From a virus, in the IMG/VR virus record IMGVR_UViG_3300044730_001415, positions 1 through 56,479 of that record: a stretch of DNA of 56,479 nucleotides, one strand, 5' to 3'. Numbering within the stretch: position 1 is the stretch's first letter; the number at the start of each line of letters is the position of its first letter. Shown one piece after another: positions 33,901 to 41,745 of the stretch. The position numbers and the translations under genes were made by a program. The notes below the pieces were generated by a model. That model worked only from the letters and a program-made list of their open reading frames with translations, searched no databases and was not told where the DNA came from.

Positions 33901-36133
33901 AAAGTCGGTTGAGAGACTGGCGAAATTGGACCCCAAGGCTCTTGGTTTCGGGCTTGCTGGCGTTACTACAATCCTTGGCGGTCTTGTCATTGCGATGAAA
34001 AACATGCCTCAGGACACGGATAAAGTCAAGGGCATGATTGGTATTTCCATTGCGCTTTACATCATAAGTAAAGCAATCGGTCTTCTTGGTGACATGAAGC
34101 CCGAGGAACTAGCGGCTGGCTTGGGCGCAATGGCTGCACTAATGACAATGTTGACGGGGGTTCTTGTCTCTCTAGACAAGGTAGACACTGCTGGTGTCGG
34201 CGTTGCATTATTGGGATTTGCCGTCGCTATTGGGGCGGTGACTGCCGCGCTCGTAATCATCTCGATGCTTAGTCTAGAAAGCCTGGCTAAAGGAATTGGC
34301 GCCCTTGCGGTTGTTTTATATTCTCTGGCTTTGGCACTTGTCGTCATGAATGGAAGTGTTACTGGCGCATTAGCGCTTGGTGTTGCGGCTTTAGGTCTTA
34401 CCCTCTTAGCAATTGCAATGGACAAATTCTCCGAAGTAGGCTGGGGAGAAATCGTAAAAGGCCTGTTAGGTATAGCGGCCGTCATTGCAATAATTGCTGT
34501 CGCAGGCGCGCTTGTCGCTCCAATTCTAGTTCCAATGTTAGGTCTTGCTGCCGTGCTCTTATTAGTTGGCGCTGGGTTTGCTTTGATTGGCATAGGCGCA
34601 AAAGGTATAGCAGAAGCATTTAGTATTGTTTCTAAAGCAGGCGACAAGGGTATAGCCGTGTTTAAAGAGCTGCTTAAAGCCATTGGTGGTGCCATCCCAA
34701 CTTTTATTGCTGGGTTTGCGCTGGGTATCGTTGAGCTTGTTGAGACAGTATTAAAACTTGCCCCAACTCTTGTTAAAGGATTAATAAGCGTAATTATTCA
34801 GGCTCTAAAAGGCATGCGAGAGGTCCTACCAGAGCTTATCTTAACTGTTGCCGATCTTATCGACGCGTTGGTTACTCTTATTTTAGATAAAAAAGAGGAT
34901 ATGATCAGCGCCGGCTTTGCTCTGCTTATTAGTTTCCTTAGCGGCTTGAAGGACAACATTCGCGAGATTACTACTCTGGTTGTGGACTTAATAGAGGAGT
35001 TTTTGACAGTCCTCGCCAAAGAAGCTGGCAGATTAACTAGTATGGGTTTGTTGGTCCTTACTGAATTCTTAAAGGGGATTACTGATAACATCCAGCAGGT
35101 TATTGACGCCGGCGCTGATCTTGTTGTGAAGATTATGGAAGGTCTTACCAATAACGTGAGCGAAGTCACAGAGTCAATTGGGACATTCCTTACTACCTTT
35201 ATAACAGAGTTTGGGAAACAGGTTCTTCGCGTTGGTTCTTCTGGTCTTGCCGTTTTAACTGCCATTCTTGACGCGATGATTAATGGTACAGTGATTATTG
35301 GCCGAAAGATAGGCGAGTTTTTAGTAGCACTTGGTGACGCCATTGTTGATAACATCAACCTCGCAAAAGAACAAGGCGTTAGAATTGCAAAGACAATTTT
35401 GAATGCATTAGCTACTGCAGTACCCGAGCTTGCTGACGCGGTGGGTTTGTTTGCGATTAATTTACTAAATGGTTTGGCAGACGTAATTAGGAATAGAGGC
35501 AAAGGCATTCGTGATGCCGCATTAAATCTTGGCGATGCTATTCTTGATGCAGTTAGTTTTGGGATGTTTGATAAAATGAAAGCTGGCGGTAACTTCTTAT
35601 TGTCGCCGTTCAAAAAAATGGGCGGTTACGCAACAGACGCATGGAAATGGGCTTTTGATAGTAACTCCCCGTCTAAATTATTTATAAAACTTGCCGGGGA
35701 AATTCCTGCGGGCATTGTTGCGGGTTTAAACAAAGACAAAACTGCCGTGTCAAGCGTCACCGGTCTTTCCGAACGTATTGTCAATGCGGCCTCAAAGAGC
35801 TTTGGGGCCATTCCTGCCTTTGATGCTATAGGCGATATCAATCCTGTTATCAGTCCGGTTCTTGACCTAACCAACGTGCAGCAAGGCGCAAGGAACATTA
35901 ATGGGATGTTTTCGGAAAGTCAAATTGGCGCATCCGTTTCACTTAACCAGGCTCGGGCGTTGTCAATTGCTACGTTGGGTAATAATTCTACCTCGACAGA
36001 AAATTCAGCCCCAGTCGTAAAAGAAGTTAAGTTCGAGCAGATCATCAACTCGCCGACAACACTGTCAAACGCTGAAATATACCGGCAAACCAGATCGCAG
36101 ATTCAAATGGCCAAGGAGGAATTGTTTAAATAA
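30962..36133 (+). CDS. tape measure protein
   Basis: 1723 residues, GTG start overlapping the upstream gene. The N-terminal 350 residues (FERKIKTTIDSLDKLK, TAADNVSSKFSAM, YEtNISSIQTILANTS, VNAGMGGEVFQTAL) match phage tape measures; long hydrophobic alpha-helical stretches from about 820 to 1220 and 1300-1500 follow. No lytic-enzyme domain is evident. Its length sets tail length and it is ejected into the host membrane. The stop overlaps the next start (TAATGG). Confidence 0.92.
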   Translation: MPSIDNRVVSMTFDNSEFERKIKTTIDSLDKLKMSLNFGDTSKSIQDISTSLKNFNLDSLSTAADNVSSKFSAMGAAAFAAVSNITNRAVDAGIALTKSLTITPTLTGYKEYETNISSIQTILANTSSKGSTLEDVNNALDELNTYSDQTIYNFSQMAKNIGTFSAAGVDLDTSVKSIKGIANIAAISGSNSEQASNAMYQLSQALASGSLKLMDWNSVVNAGMGGEVFQTALFETGKALNKLEGVGLDTTFEEWKNAGNSFRGSLETGWLTADVLTNTLQAFTGDLTEAQLTAMGYTKEQAKEMLRLGALGKESATSVKTLTQLLGTVKESVASGWSASFRTIFGDFEQAKKLFTMLNQAIGTVVSTTADARNKILGDWAALGGRTDIIDGIIHLFAALGHIKNSVKDAFREVFPRKTGEDLARLSKSFLLFMQYLEPSPKTLDTVKRVFKGVFAALEIGFTIVKAVARVFQRLFQSFNSVAGSGITGVVLKVADAFVALNEKLVSGQGIERFVQTVFGLISKVTGYVGLFVELFKTGFSKAANGLAQAAGKMGAIFFSVGEGLSKLFDVIKTGASKLGSGVVWVFKQIGSLIGSVVERFDPKIFTTIGRGILTFFKAIGSIASTVGSAFVFVLGGIANGILSLGTAIVKFAGSGINKLTGFFSEASVSLEKFDNNFKKISGGGGKGRFVQFKTALDDTGKSVTEFRNKLSSGSNGVASEIDAVGTSVNRSSFGLLAYKDIFEKVFNVLKPIGDKIADLFSKLSLNDILKIAGTVSIVKLLKGIRTAFEDFGGVFRSFSSIFGQVSGVIFKAGEVFTGIKDVLAAFALEVKAQALQKIAIAVAILAVSLIALAMVDHKALGIALSVAAGGFSLLVGSLAVLAKLTGGGDAKTGPANLLALTAALSLIAVAVLLMTASLKLLANEDPERLTYAAAALLPITTAFIAILESFKKFENIDFKSVAKGALGILAIGGAVKSISKSVERLAKLDPKALGFGLAGVTTILGGLVIAMKNMPQDTDKVKGMIGISIALYIISKAIGLLGDMKPEELAAGLGAMAALMTMLTGVLVSLDKVDTAGVGVALLGFAVAIGAVTAALVIISMLSLESLAKGIGALAVVLYSLALALVVMNGSVTGALALGVAALGLTLLAIAMDKFSEVGWGEIVKGLLGIAAVIAIIAVAGALVAPILVPMLGLAAVLLLVGAGFALIGIGAKGIAEAFSIVSKAGDKGIAVFKELLKAIGGAIPTFIAGFALGIVELVETVLKLAPTLVKGLISVIIQALKGMREVLPELILTVADLIDALVTLILDKKEDMISAGFALLISFLSGLKDNIREITTLVVDLIEEFLTVLAKEAGRLTSMGLLVLTEFLKGITDNIQQVIDAGADLVVKIMEGLTNNVSEVTESIGTFLTTFITEFGKQVLRVGSSGLAVLTAILDAMINGTVIIGRKIGEFLVALGDAIVDNINLAKEQGVRIAKTILNALATAVPELADAVGLFAINLLNGLADVIRNRGKGIRDAALNLGDAILDAVSFGMFDKMKAGGNFLLSPFKKMGGYATDAWKWAFDSNSPSKLFIKLAGEIPAGIVAGLNKDKTAVSSVTGLSERIVNAASKSFGAIPAFDAIGDINPVISPVLDLTNVQQGARNINGMFSESQIGASVSLNQARALSIATLGNNSTSTENSAPVVKEVKFEQIINSPTTLSNAEIYRQTRSQIQMAKEELFK

Positions 36134-36981
36134 TGGATATAGATTCGATTGTTCTTTTAAGGTCGTTAGATGGCGTTTATTCCGACTTTGCAGAGTTTAC
36201 TTTGCGAGATACCACAGGCATAAGCCCCTACATTATTCGTAATATAACGGGGGTTGATGCCGACGAAATAGTACCTAGATTTTCTGGGGTAGGTGGTTCT
36301 TCCGGTAATAAATTCTTTAATATGCGGTTAAAGTCAAGGCAAATTGCTATTAGCTTGATACTAAACCCAAATTATTCTATCGGTAATACGCCTTCGACTC
36401 TTAGGGATAGAATATACAGTCTTATAAGCTCGTACAAAACCTCAAAAATAGGTCTTGCGTTTCATAAAGACGACGCAGAAGTTTCCAGAATATATGGGTT
36501 TATTACTAAAATTGAGTCCGATTTAAATACGCTTATGCCGGAAGTAAAGATTACCGTTTATTGCGAAGACCCTTATTTTAGAAGTCCTCAGCGTTTTGAT
36601 GTGAACCTGCAGAATATGAGTAAAACCGCCCCGGTGATAGGGGACTACGCATCAAGTGCCCCGCACGGTTTTAGAATGGCGATTACCGCGACTGGATCCT
36701 TTGGTCAGTTTCGAATTAGAAAAACAGGAAATTTTGATTGGAACTTTACTATCAATTTTGGTTTTGATACTGGTGATAGTTTATTTATCTCGTCAGAGGA
36801 AAACGATAGATACGTACAGGTAAATAGACCCTCGCTTGGAGTTACATATAACCTGATTTCAGCTATTGCAGTTGGGTCTGAATGGCCAATCATTTTTCCC
36901 GGAGAAAATGCGTTTAACATTAATACCTCGTCGTACAATTATCAGTACGTCGACTATTACCAAACGTATTGGGGGCTGTGA
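36133..36981 (+). CDS. distal tail (Dit-like) protein
   Basis: A 282-residue protein directly after the tape measure. IVLLRSLDGVYSDFAEFTLRD, GVGGSSGNKFFNMRLKSRQIAISL and KITVYCEDPYFRSPQ are typical of Dit/minor tail proteins with an N-terminal beta-barrel. It should form the hub at the tail tip. Overlaps the next gene by 13 bp. Confidence 0.8.
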   Translation: MDIDSIVLLRSLDGVYSDFAEFTLRDTTGISPYIIRNITGVDADEIVPRFSGVGGSSGNKFFNMRLKSRQIAISLILNPNYSIGNTPSTLRDRIYSLISSYKTSKIGLAFHKDDAEVSRIYGFITKIESDLNTLMPEVKITVYCEDPYFRSPQRFDVNLQNMSKTAPVIGDYASSAPHGFRMAITATGSFGQFRIRKTGNFDWNFTINFGFDTGDSLFISSEENDRYVQVNRPSLGVTYNLISAIAVGSEWPIIFPGENAFNINTSSYNYQYVDYYQTYWGL

Positions 36982-38084
36982 TGGATATCTTAGTTCTTAG
37001 CGATCAAACATATGCCGCTACAAGCCTGGTTCAGAATGTAAAAAGTATCGAGTGGATAGAGCGTTATCAAGAGCCTGGTGAGTTTACAATAACAACGGAT
37101 GCAACAGACGCAATGCGCAATCAGTTATATTTGGGCGCTTTGATTACGCATTCGGAGACTTTCGATATTATGATGATCGAGAACCATCAGATAGACGAAA
37201 GCGTTAACGAAGATCCGGTATTGACAGTTACGGGTAGAAGTTTGTTTGCTTTTCTTGAGAACAGAATGGCGACCGGAAACAACTTCCCCCAGAAAAATCC
37301 AGTTACCGATGAAATATTTTTGTACGACTTTCCGAAAGACACGACGATTAACAACACAAAGAAGTTGTTAAGCGAGCATATCGGAACCGCAAATACATTC
37401 GGGGCTACAGTAAATGCAATAACCGCAGCAGATACGCTACCAAATGTTGTTGTTACTGCCACTTTTACTGGCTCGGATTCTACTAGAGAAATGGTAGTAA
37501 AGCGAGGCCAGCTATATCGCGAAGTAGCTCGTCTTCTTGAAGAGATGGGGGCAGGTTTAAAAATAATAAGACCGGCGCCCGGCACGTCGGGTAGGTGCAC
37601 TTGGCAGCTACACAAAGGAACAGACGTCAGTTCTTTAGTTATATTTTCAGCTGATTATGGCGATCTTGATAGCACAAAATATTTTTGGTCGATTAAGAAA
37701 AAGAAGAACGCTGCTCTAGTGACGGGTGCCTATACGCAAACGGTTATGCGATCGCTCGGTGGAACTGGCTTTAACATGCGAGTATTATATGTTGACGCCG
37801 GCGATTACGATTTTAAACCGGTATCTCCCAGCGAAATAGACGCCGCGACAAATATACTTATTCGAAGAGGTAATGAAGAACTCGCTAATTATCCTGAAAC
37901 CACCTTACTGGAAACAAAAATAGTCGCAAATACCAGATACACATATCGAAAAGACTACGATATTGGAGATATTGTTTGGGTTCGAGGAAACTATGGAATT
38001 TCCCAAAAAATGCGTGTAGTTGAGTTTGCGGAATTTGAAGATGAGTTTGGTAGAACTGGAATCCCCACGTTAAGGGCCGTTTAA
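36969..38084 (+). CDS. ReqiPepy6 gp37-like minor tail protein
   Basis: A 371-residue protein with DILVLSDQTYAATSLVQNVKS and WIERYQEPGEFTITT, the hallmark N-terminus of the siphovirus gp37-like family, and RKDYDIGDIVWVRGNYGI at the C-terminus. It is the likely Tal-type baseplate or tail-tip protein. Translationally coupled to the Dit-like gene. Confidence 0.82.
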   Translation: MGAVMDILVLSDQTYAATSLVQNVKSIEWIERYQEPGEFTITTDATDAMRNQLYLGALITHSETFDIMMIENHQIDESVNEDPVLTVTGRSLFAFLENRMATGNNFPQKNPVTDEIFLYDFPKDTTINNTKKLLSEHIGTANTFGATVNAITAADTLPNVVVTATFTGSDSTREMVVKRGQLYREVARLLEEMGAGLKIIRPAPGTSGRCTWQLHKGTDVSSLVIFSADYGDLDSTKYFWSIKKKKNAALVTGAYTQTVMRSLGGTGFNMRVLYVDAGDYDFKPVSPSEIDAATNILIRRGNEELANYPETTLLETKIVANTRYTYRKDYDIGDIVWVRGNYGISQKMRVVEFAEFEDEFGRTGIPTLRAV

Positions 38085-38095
38085 AAAGGTTAAGT

Positions 38096-38437
38096 ATGTT
38101 TGGACTAGAAAATAGCACTACTGAATTTATGCTGACGTTGATATGCGCATTTTTAGCATCAGGTGGTTTTTGGGCTTATTTGACAAAGCGCCAAGATAGA
38201 AACAGCGACACGACAAAGCTACTTATGGGGTTAGCTCACGATCTTATCTTAACTCGTGGGACGACTTATATGAGTCGAGGATATATAACAAACGAAGAGT
38301 TCAATGATCTCGACGTCTATCTAATTCGCCCATATTTGGGTTTGGGCGGAAATGGAATGGCCGAAAGAATATTGAACGAGATAAAGAAACTACCGATTCA
38401 CGATCCGGATTTTGCACAAGGAGCAAAAAATGACTAA
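38096..38437 (+). CDS. membrane protein, holin-like
   Basis: A 113-residue protein with one N-terminal transmembrane helix (FMLTLICAFLASGGFWAYL) and a long cytoplasmic part (LLMGLAHDLILTRGTTYMSRGYITNEEF). It matches a family seen before holin genes in phages of Gram-positive bacteria. It overlaps the holin gene; a second holin or antiholin is plausible. Confidence 0.65.
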   Translation: MFGLENSTTEFMLTLICAFLASGGFWAYLTKRQDRNSDTTKLLMGLAHDLILTRGTTYMSRGYITNEEFNDLDVYLIRPYLGLGGNGMAERILNEIKKLPIHDPDFAQGAKND

Positions 38438-38771
38438 TGGTTCTCCCATTCTAAAAGATAATGTCTACAACTTCCTCAAGAACTTGGTGCAGATCGTTCT
38501 GCCTGCGGCAGCGACTTTATATTTGTCGATGGCTGGCATTTGGGGTCTTCCTGGTGCAGAACAGGTGGCTGGAAGCATGGCCGCTATCGCAACATTTATC
38601 GGCGTATTGTTACGGATATCCACAAAAGCATACAACGCTTCCGACCTTTCATTCGATGGGAATATGGTTGTTAGCGAGAGCGAGGATGGAGTGACTTTAT
38701 ATTCGCTCGAGCTTAATGGCGATCCGGAAGCGTTGCTCACTAAAAAGTCGGTTAGTTTTAAAGTTAACTGA
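38430..38771 (+). CDS. holin (r1t/Dp-1-like)
   Basis: A 113-residue protein; start at ATG 38430. Two membrane segments (NLVQIVLPAAATLYLSMAGIW and VAGSMAAIATFIGVLLRIS) with the short hairpin between, then a polar C-terminus. This fits small class II holins. It permeabilises the membrane to release the endolysin, whose gene is 24 kb away. Confidence 0.8.
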   Translation: MTNGSPILKDNVYNFLKNLVQIVLPAAATLYLSMAGIWGLPGAEQVAGSMAAIATFIGVLLRISTKAYNASDLSFDGNMVVSESEDGVTLYSLELNGDPEALLTKKSVSFKVN

Positions 38772-38773
38772 CG

Positions 38774-38798
38774 TCGCAATATAAACATGGGCTATAAT
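38774..38798 (+). promoter_or_regulatory. 25-bp promoter, copy 10
   Basis: TCGCA, AACATGGGC and TATAAT at 38793-38798. Confidence 0.8.
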
Positions 38799-38819
38799 GA
38801 CACATAACGAAAGGAATCC

Positions 38820-39071
38820 ATGTTTAACCGACAACAGAACACGAAGATACTGCGGGAGCAAGTATTCGAATCAATGAGGGGCATGACCCCGACCGATCCC
38901 CGTTACGCCGAACTGGCCGAGCTTCTGGTGCTACTTGACAAGAACAAAGTATCACCGGACACGAAGCTGCTCGTCGCGGCGGGGTTGGCCCAGGTCTTGC
39001 TCATCCTGACATTCGAGCACGCCCACCCTGTAATGTCCAAGGCGTTCAATTTCGTCTTGAAGCCGAGATAA
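38820..39071 (+). CDS. conserved phage membrane-associated protein
   Basis: An 83-residue protein; the block MTPTDPRYAELAELLVLLDKNKVSPDTKL followed by a hydrophobic helix (LLVAAGLAQVLLILTFEHA) and NFVLKPR recurs in many actinophages. One membrane segment. Driven by its own 25-bp promoter and closed by a terminator; function unknown. Confidence 0.75.
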   Translation: MFNRQQNTKILREQVFESMRGMTPTDPRYAELAELLVLLDKNKVSPDTKLLVAAGLAQVLLILTFEHAHPVMSKAFNFVLKPR

Positions 39072-39090
39072 TTCGTAAGTGCAAAACGTA

Positions 39091-39127
39091 AGCCCCCAGG
39101 CATCCGCAAGATGTTCTGGGGGTTTTA
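39091..39127 (+). terminator. intrinsic terminator
   Basis: CCCCCAG pairs with CTGGGGG around a 16-base loop, followed by TTTTACGTTT. It directly precedes another 25-bp promoter, like the array at 1.5-3.8 kb, but with a different hairpin. Confidence 0.8.
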
Positions 39128-39131
39128 CGTT

Positions 39132-39156
39132 TCGCATTTTTAACAAGGGCTATATA
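39132..39156 (+). promoter_or_regulatory. degenerate 25-bp promoter, copy 11
   Basis: TCGCA and AACAAGGGC are kept; the -10 reads TATATA (39151-39156). No gene follows before the next promoter at 39201, so it may be a tandem or decayed copy. Confidence 0.5.
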
Positions 39157-39200
39157 TTTTTTTCTAAAAAATTCCCCGGGTGAGAATTTTGAAAAAGAGT

Positions 39201-39225
39201 TCGCAAAAAACACATGGGGTATAAT
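39201..39225 (+). promoter_or_regulatory. 25-bp promoter, copy 12
   Basis: TCGCA, ACATGGGG and TATAAT at 39220-39225. Confidence 0.85.
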
Positions 39226-39259
39226 GAAGTTAAACCCAACCCCAACAAAGGAGCCCCTC

Positions 39260-39382
39260 GTGAAGAGGAATCGTCCATATGAATTCAAGAACTTTCTCGT
39301 CGATGTCATCGGAATGGCATTGACGGGTTGCCTCTGGATCATCTGGGTGGTAATCCGCGAAGCCCAGGCTTGGCGTAAGTAA
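39260..39382 (+). CDS. 40-residue membrane protein
   Basis: GTG start after AAAGGAG. The product begins VKRNRPYEFKNF (initiator Met) and has one hydrophobic helix (LVDVIGMALTGCLWIIWVVI) plus a short tail EAQAWRK. Monocistronic, like the 1.6-3.7 kb micro-genes, and closed by the same terminator type. Confidence 0.7.
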   Translation: MKRNRPYEFKNFLVDVIGMALTGCLWIIWVVIREAQAWRK

Positions 39383-39392
39383 CAACTACCCC

Positions 39393-39430
39393 AAAGCCCT
39401 CGGCACTGTAACAAGTGCTAAGGGTTTTTA
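39393..39430 (+). terminator. two-helix terminator fused to promoter 13
   Basis: AAAGCCC/GGGTTTT outer stem, GGCAC/GTGCT inner stem, loop with TGTAACAA, T tract; same design as the 1.9-3.7 kb copies. Confidence 0.85.
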
Positions 39431-39432
39431 CC

Positions 39433-39457
39433 TCGCAAAAATTACACGGCCTATAGT
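39433..39457 (+). promoter_or_regulatory. 25-bp promoter, variant class (copy 13)
   Basis: TCGCA is kept, but the block before the -10 is TTACACGGCC instead of AACATGGGG; the -10 is TATAGT (39452-39457). The same variant block occurs only at 50293, and both copies precede a structured RNA. Confidence 0.75.
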
Positions 39458-39462
39458 GAGAA

Positions 39463-39580
39463 AAAGACAAGACACGAAGCGTAGGTGAAAGACCTACCTG
39501 TCTGGCGCGGAAGCTAAGCCGCTAATTACGAGTTTTCGTTGGACCGTAAGCCCGAGTTTTCTCACGTCTTATTTTTTTTT
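39463..39580 (+). ncRNA. structured small RNA or leader upstream of DUF6353 gene
   Basis: No ORF is convincing here. Nested stems are visible: AAGAC near the start pairs with GTCTT before the T tract; AGACA pairs with TGTCT around a perfect GTAGGT/ACCTAC hairpin with GAAAG loop; GCGG pairs with CCGC; TTACG pairs with CGTAA. GAGAAAA and TTTTCTC can also pair. A nine-T tract ends the unit at 39572-39580. It may be a stable small RNA or an attenuating leader of the gene at 39605. Confidence 0.65.
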
Positions 39581-39604
39581 CGCAAACAAACAACCAGGAG
39601 AATA

Positions 39605-40339
39605 ATGAATGCCCTCGTTGATAACATCAACAAAGTTGAACGGTTAATTAGAAATAACTCTTCGTCCATTCTTACCGCACTTGGTGTGTCCGGTACCATT
39701 AGCACGGCATATTTAACCGGAAAAGCCGCTTATAAAGCGCGAGATGTTATTAAGGAAGAAGAGGTTAAATTAGACCGCAAACTAGATCAAAAAGAAGCAG
39801 TCAAGATTGTCTGGAGATTGTATATTCCGGCTAGTATTTCCGGGGCAGTAACAATAACCTGCATTCTTGGCGCAAACACAATAAGTGCTAAAAGAACAGC
39901 TGCAATCACTGCAGCATATTCTCTTGGCGAAAAAGCATTTACCGAGTACAAAGACAAGGTAGTAGAAACTCTCGGTCAAAAAGAAGAGCAAAAAATAAGA
40001 GACGAAGTTGCCGCAAGTAAAGTCAACTCTCAACCCCCGCCGCAAAGCTTAATTGTTTCTGGTGGGGATGTTTTGTGCTGTGAGATGTGGACGGGGCGAT
40101 ATTTTCAAAGTAATATGGAAGCCCTCCGACAAGCGCAAAACACAATCAATGAAAAACTCATTGGACAAAACGAAGCTACTTTAAGTGACTTCTATTATAT
40201 TTTAGGAATACCGCAAACGTCTTCGTCTGGGTATTCTGGTTGGACATCAACCAAGATGTTGAAACTTTCGTTTTCAACTCAGTTAGCAGATGGTAAGCCC
40301 TGTCTTACCTTTGAGTATAATTACGTTCACACGTTCTAA
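39605..40339 (+). CDS. DUF6353-like membrane protein
   Basis: A 244-residue protein starting at ATG 39605 (AGGAGAATA upstream). SSILTALGVSGTISTAYLTGKAAYKARDV, WRLYIPASISGAVTITCILGAN and AAITAAYSLGEKAF then LCCEMWTGRYFQSN are family features: two or three hydrophobic segments followed by a soluble part. A second paralogue lies at 42392. Function unknown. Confidence 0.75.
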   Translation: MNALVDNINKVERLIRNNSSSILTALGVSGTISTAYLTGKAAYKARDVIKEEEVKLDRKLDQKEAVKIVWRLYIPASISGAVTITCILGANTISAKRTAAITAAYSLGEKAFTEYKDKVVETLGQKEEQKIRDEVAASKVNSQPPPQSLIVSGGDVLCCEMWTGRYFQSNMEALRQAQNTINEKLIGQNEATLSDFYYILGIPQTSSSGYSGWTSTKMLKLSFSTQLADGKPCLTFEYNYVHTF

Positions 40340-40353
40340 CAAAGGAAAAAACC

Positions 40354-40539
40354 ATGGAAGAGATTACAGAAGTTGCCGAGATTGTTGCGCCTATCGTTAC
40401 GACGACCACAACGACCAAGCCGAATGTTATGATTTACGTTGCATCAGCGGTCGTTGGATATTTGGTTGGGAGCGGCGTTGTGTATTTGATTAAGCACAAA
40501 AAGGACCAGAAGGACAATAACCAGAAAATTGAGGGCTGA
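40354..40539 (+). CDS. 61-residue single-pass membrane protein
   Basis: Acidic N-terminus with a threonine run, one hydrophobic helix (VMIYVASAVVGYLVGSGVVYLI), and a lysine-rich tail. It is coupled to the next gene (TGATGA). Function unknown. Confidence 0.7.
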   Translation: MEEITEVAEIVAPIVTTTTTTKPNVMIYVASAVVGYLVGSGVVYLIKHKKDQKDNNQKIEG

Positions 40540-40934
40540 TGAATCACTACGAATTCGATAAGGTTTTTGAGCATCAAGTAGACTTGTGTAAAAATACACT
40601 AATAGTCAAAGGTGCTGAGTATTCGCCGGAAGAGCGTTTTTCTAACTTCAGAAAAGCGGCAGCCTTTCAAAACACAACCATAAAAAAGGCTCTCGGCGGC
40701 ATGCTAGCCAAGCACATCGTGTCAATTTACGACATGATTGACGATGAATCGGCCGACTATCCGATTGATATTTGGGAAGAAAAAATAGGAGATGCCCTTA
40801 ACTACCTATTTTTATTAAAGGGTATCGTCATCGAAGAGTATGGACAAGTGCAGCCAATGCCGCCGGCTAATGAGTATGCGTGGCCTGAGTTTGCACCCGT
40901 AAAAGAAAACTACAAAAAGGAAAAGTATGCTTAA
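40539..40934 (+). CDS. MazG-like all-alpha NTP pyrophosphohydrolase family
   Basis: A 131-residue protein: LIVKGAEYSPEERFSNFRKAA, MLAKHIVSIYDMID and IWEEKIGDALNYLFLLKG. The EEKIGDALNYL helix fits the metal-binding helix of all-alpha NTP pyrophosphatases. It would hydrolyse a nucleotide and protect pools or support DNA modification. Exact substrate unknown. Confidence 0.6.
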   Translation: MNHYEFDKVFEHQVDLCKNTLIVKGAEYSPEERFSNFRKAAAFQNTTIKKALGGMLAKHIVSIYDMIDDESADYPIDIWEEKIGDALNYLFLLKGIVIEEYGQVQPMPPANEYAWPEFAPVKENYKKEKYA

Positions 40935-41430
40935 GCGAACAATTCAGTACGAAGATTTTAACGGTAACAACATCATCGAAGATTTCTACTTTAACCTCTC
41001 CAAGTCGGAGTTAATCGAGCTTGAGGTGGAATACGATGGCGGTCTTGGTCAGGCTTTGCAGCGCATCGTTGCCAACAACGACCTCAAAAACCTCATCGCT
41101 GAGATGAAGAAGATTGTTCTTTTGTCTTACGGTAAGAAGTCCGAAGACGGGAAGCGATTCATCAAGACCGAAGAGTTGCGAGCCGAGTTTGCACAAACCC
41201 CGGCGTATGATACTTTGTTCATGGAGCTTGCCACAAACGACAACGCAGCGTCAGCATTCATCCAGGGTATCATCCCTAAGGATATGGGCGACGCAGTCCT
41301 CAAAGCTCAGAACGAACAGATTAAAGCTGTTGCCGTTCAAGCCATTCAAGGTCCAAATCTGATGGTCGATCACGCTGTTGCGCAAGCAGCCGCAACCTTT
41401 GCACCGCCGTCTACGTCTATTGACGTCTGA
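40927..41430 (+). CDS. conserved phage protein resembling tail-chaperone-type family
   Basis: A 167-residue protein (FNLSKSELIELEVEYDGGLG, KKIVLLSYGKKSEDGKRFIKTEEL, LFMELATNDNAASAFIQGIIP). The block is common in phages of Gram-positive bacteria and is sometimes annotated near tail genes. Here it lies away from the tail genes. Its codons are more C/G-ending than its neighbours. Confidence 0.7.
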   Translation: MLKRTIQYEDFNGNNIIEDFYFNLSKSELIELEVEYDGGLGQALQRIVANNDLKNLIAEMKKIVLLSYGKKSEDGKRFIKTEELRAEFAQTPAYDTLFMELATNDNAASAFIQGIIPKDMGDAVLKAQNEQIKAVAVQAIQGPNLMVDHAVAQAAATFAPPSTSIDV

Positions 41431-41431
41431 C

Positions 41432-41456
41432 TCGCAGTAAAAACACGCTGTATAAT
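41432..41456 (+). promoter_or_regulatory. 25-bp promoter, copy 14
   Basis: TCGCA, AACACGCTG and TATAAT at 41451-41456. Confidence 0.75.
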
Positions 41457-41479
41457 AGACCCCATCGAAAGGAATTTTT

Positions 41480-41737
41480 ATGAGTGTTTTAAATTTAGCC
41501 AAATCAACAACGTCGTTTGTCGTCGGTCTTGGTGCCGACCAAATCGTAAAAAAAGTTATCGATAATAACGTTGTCGCGACCAATACGCTTGGTAAAGTTT
41601 TACTTTACGCCGGTCGTTTCGGTATTAGTACAGCTGTTGCTGCGATCGTTACTCGTGAAGTCGAGAAGCAATTTGATGAGGTGGTCGATATCTTTAAAAA
41701 AAGCACACCCAAACCCGAACCTACAGATACTAAATAA
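41480..41737 (+). CDS. 85-residue hydrophobic protein
   Basis: ATG after AAAGGAA. Two moderately hydrophobic helices (TTSFVVGLGADQIVKKV and LLYAGRFGISTAVAAIVTREV) and a proline-rich tail. Driven by its own promoter. Function unknown. Confidence 0.7.
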   Translation: MSVLNLAKSTTSFVVGLGADQIVKKVIDNNVVATNTLGKVLLYAGRFGISTAVAAIVTREVEKQFDEVVDIFKKSTPKPEPTDTK

Positions 41738-41745
41738 AGGGAGTC

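Noticed and set aside
33175-34005. Long minus-strand ORFs under the tape measure gene
   Set aside because: They are antisense to a clear tape measure coding frame with no start signals and biased Ala/Pro/Ser composition.
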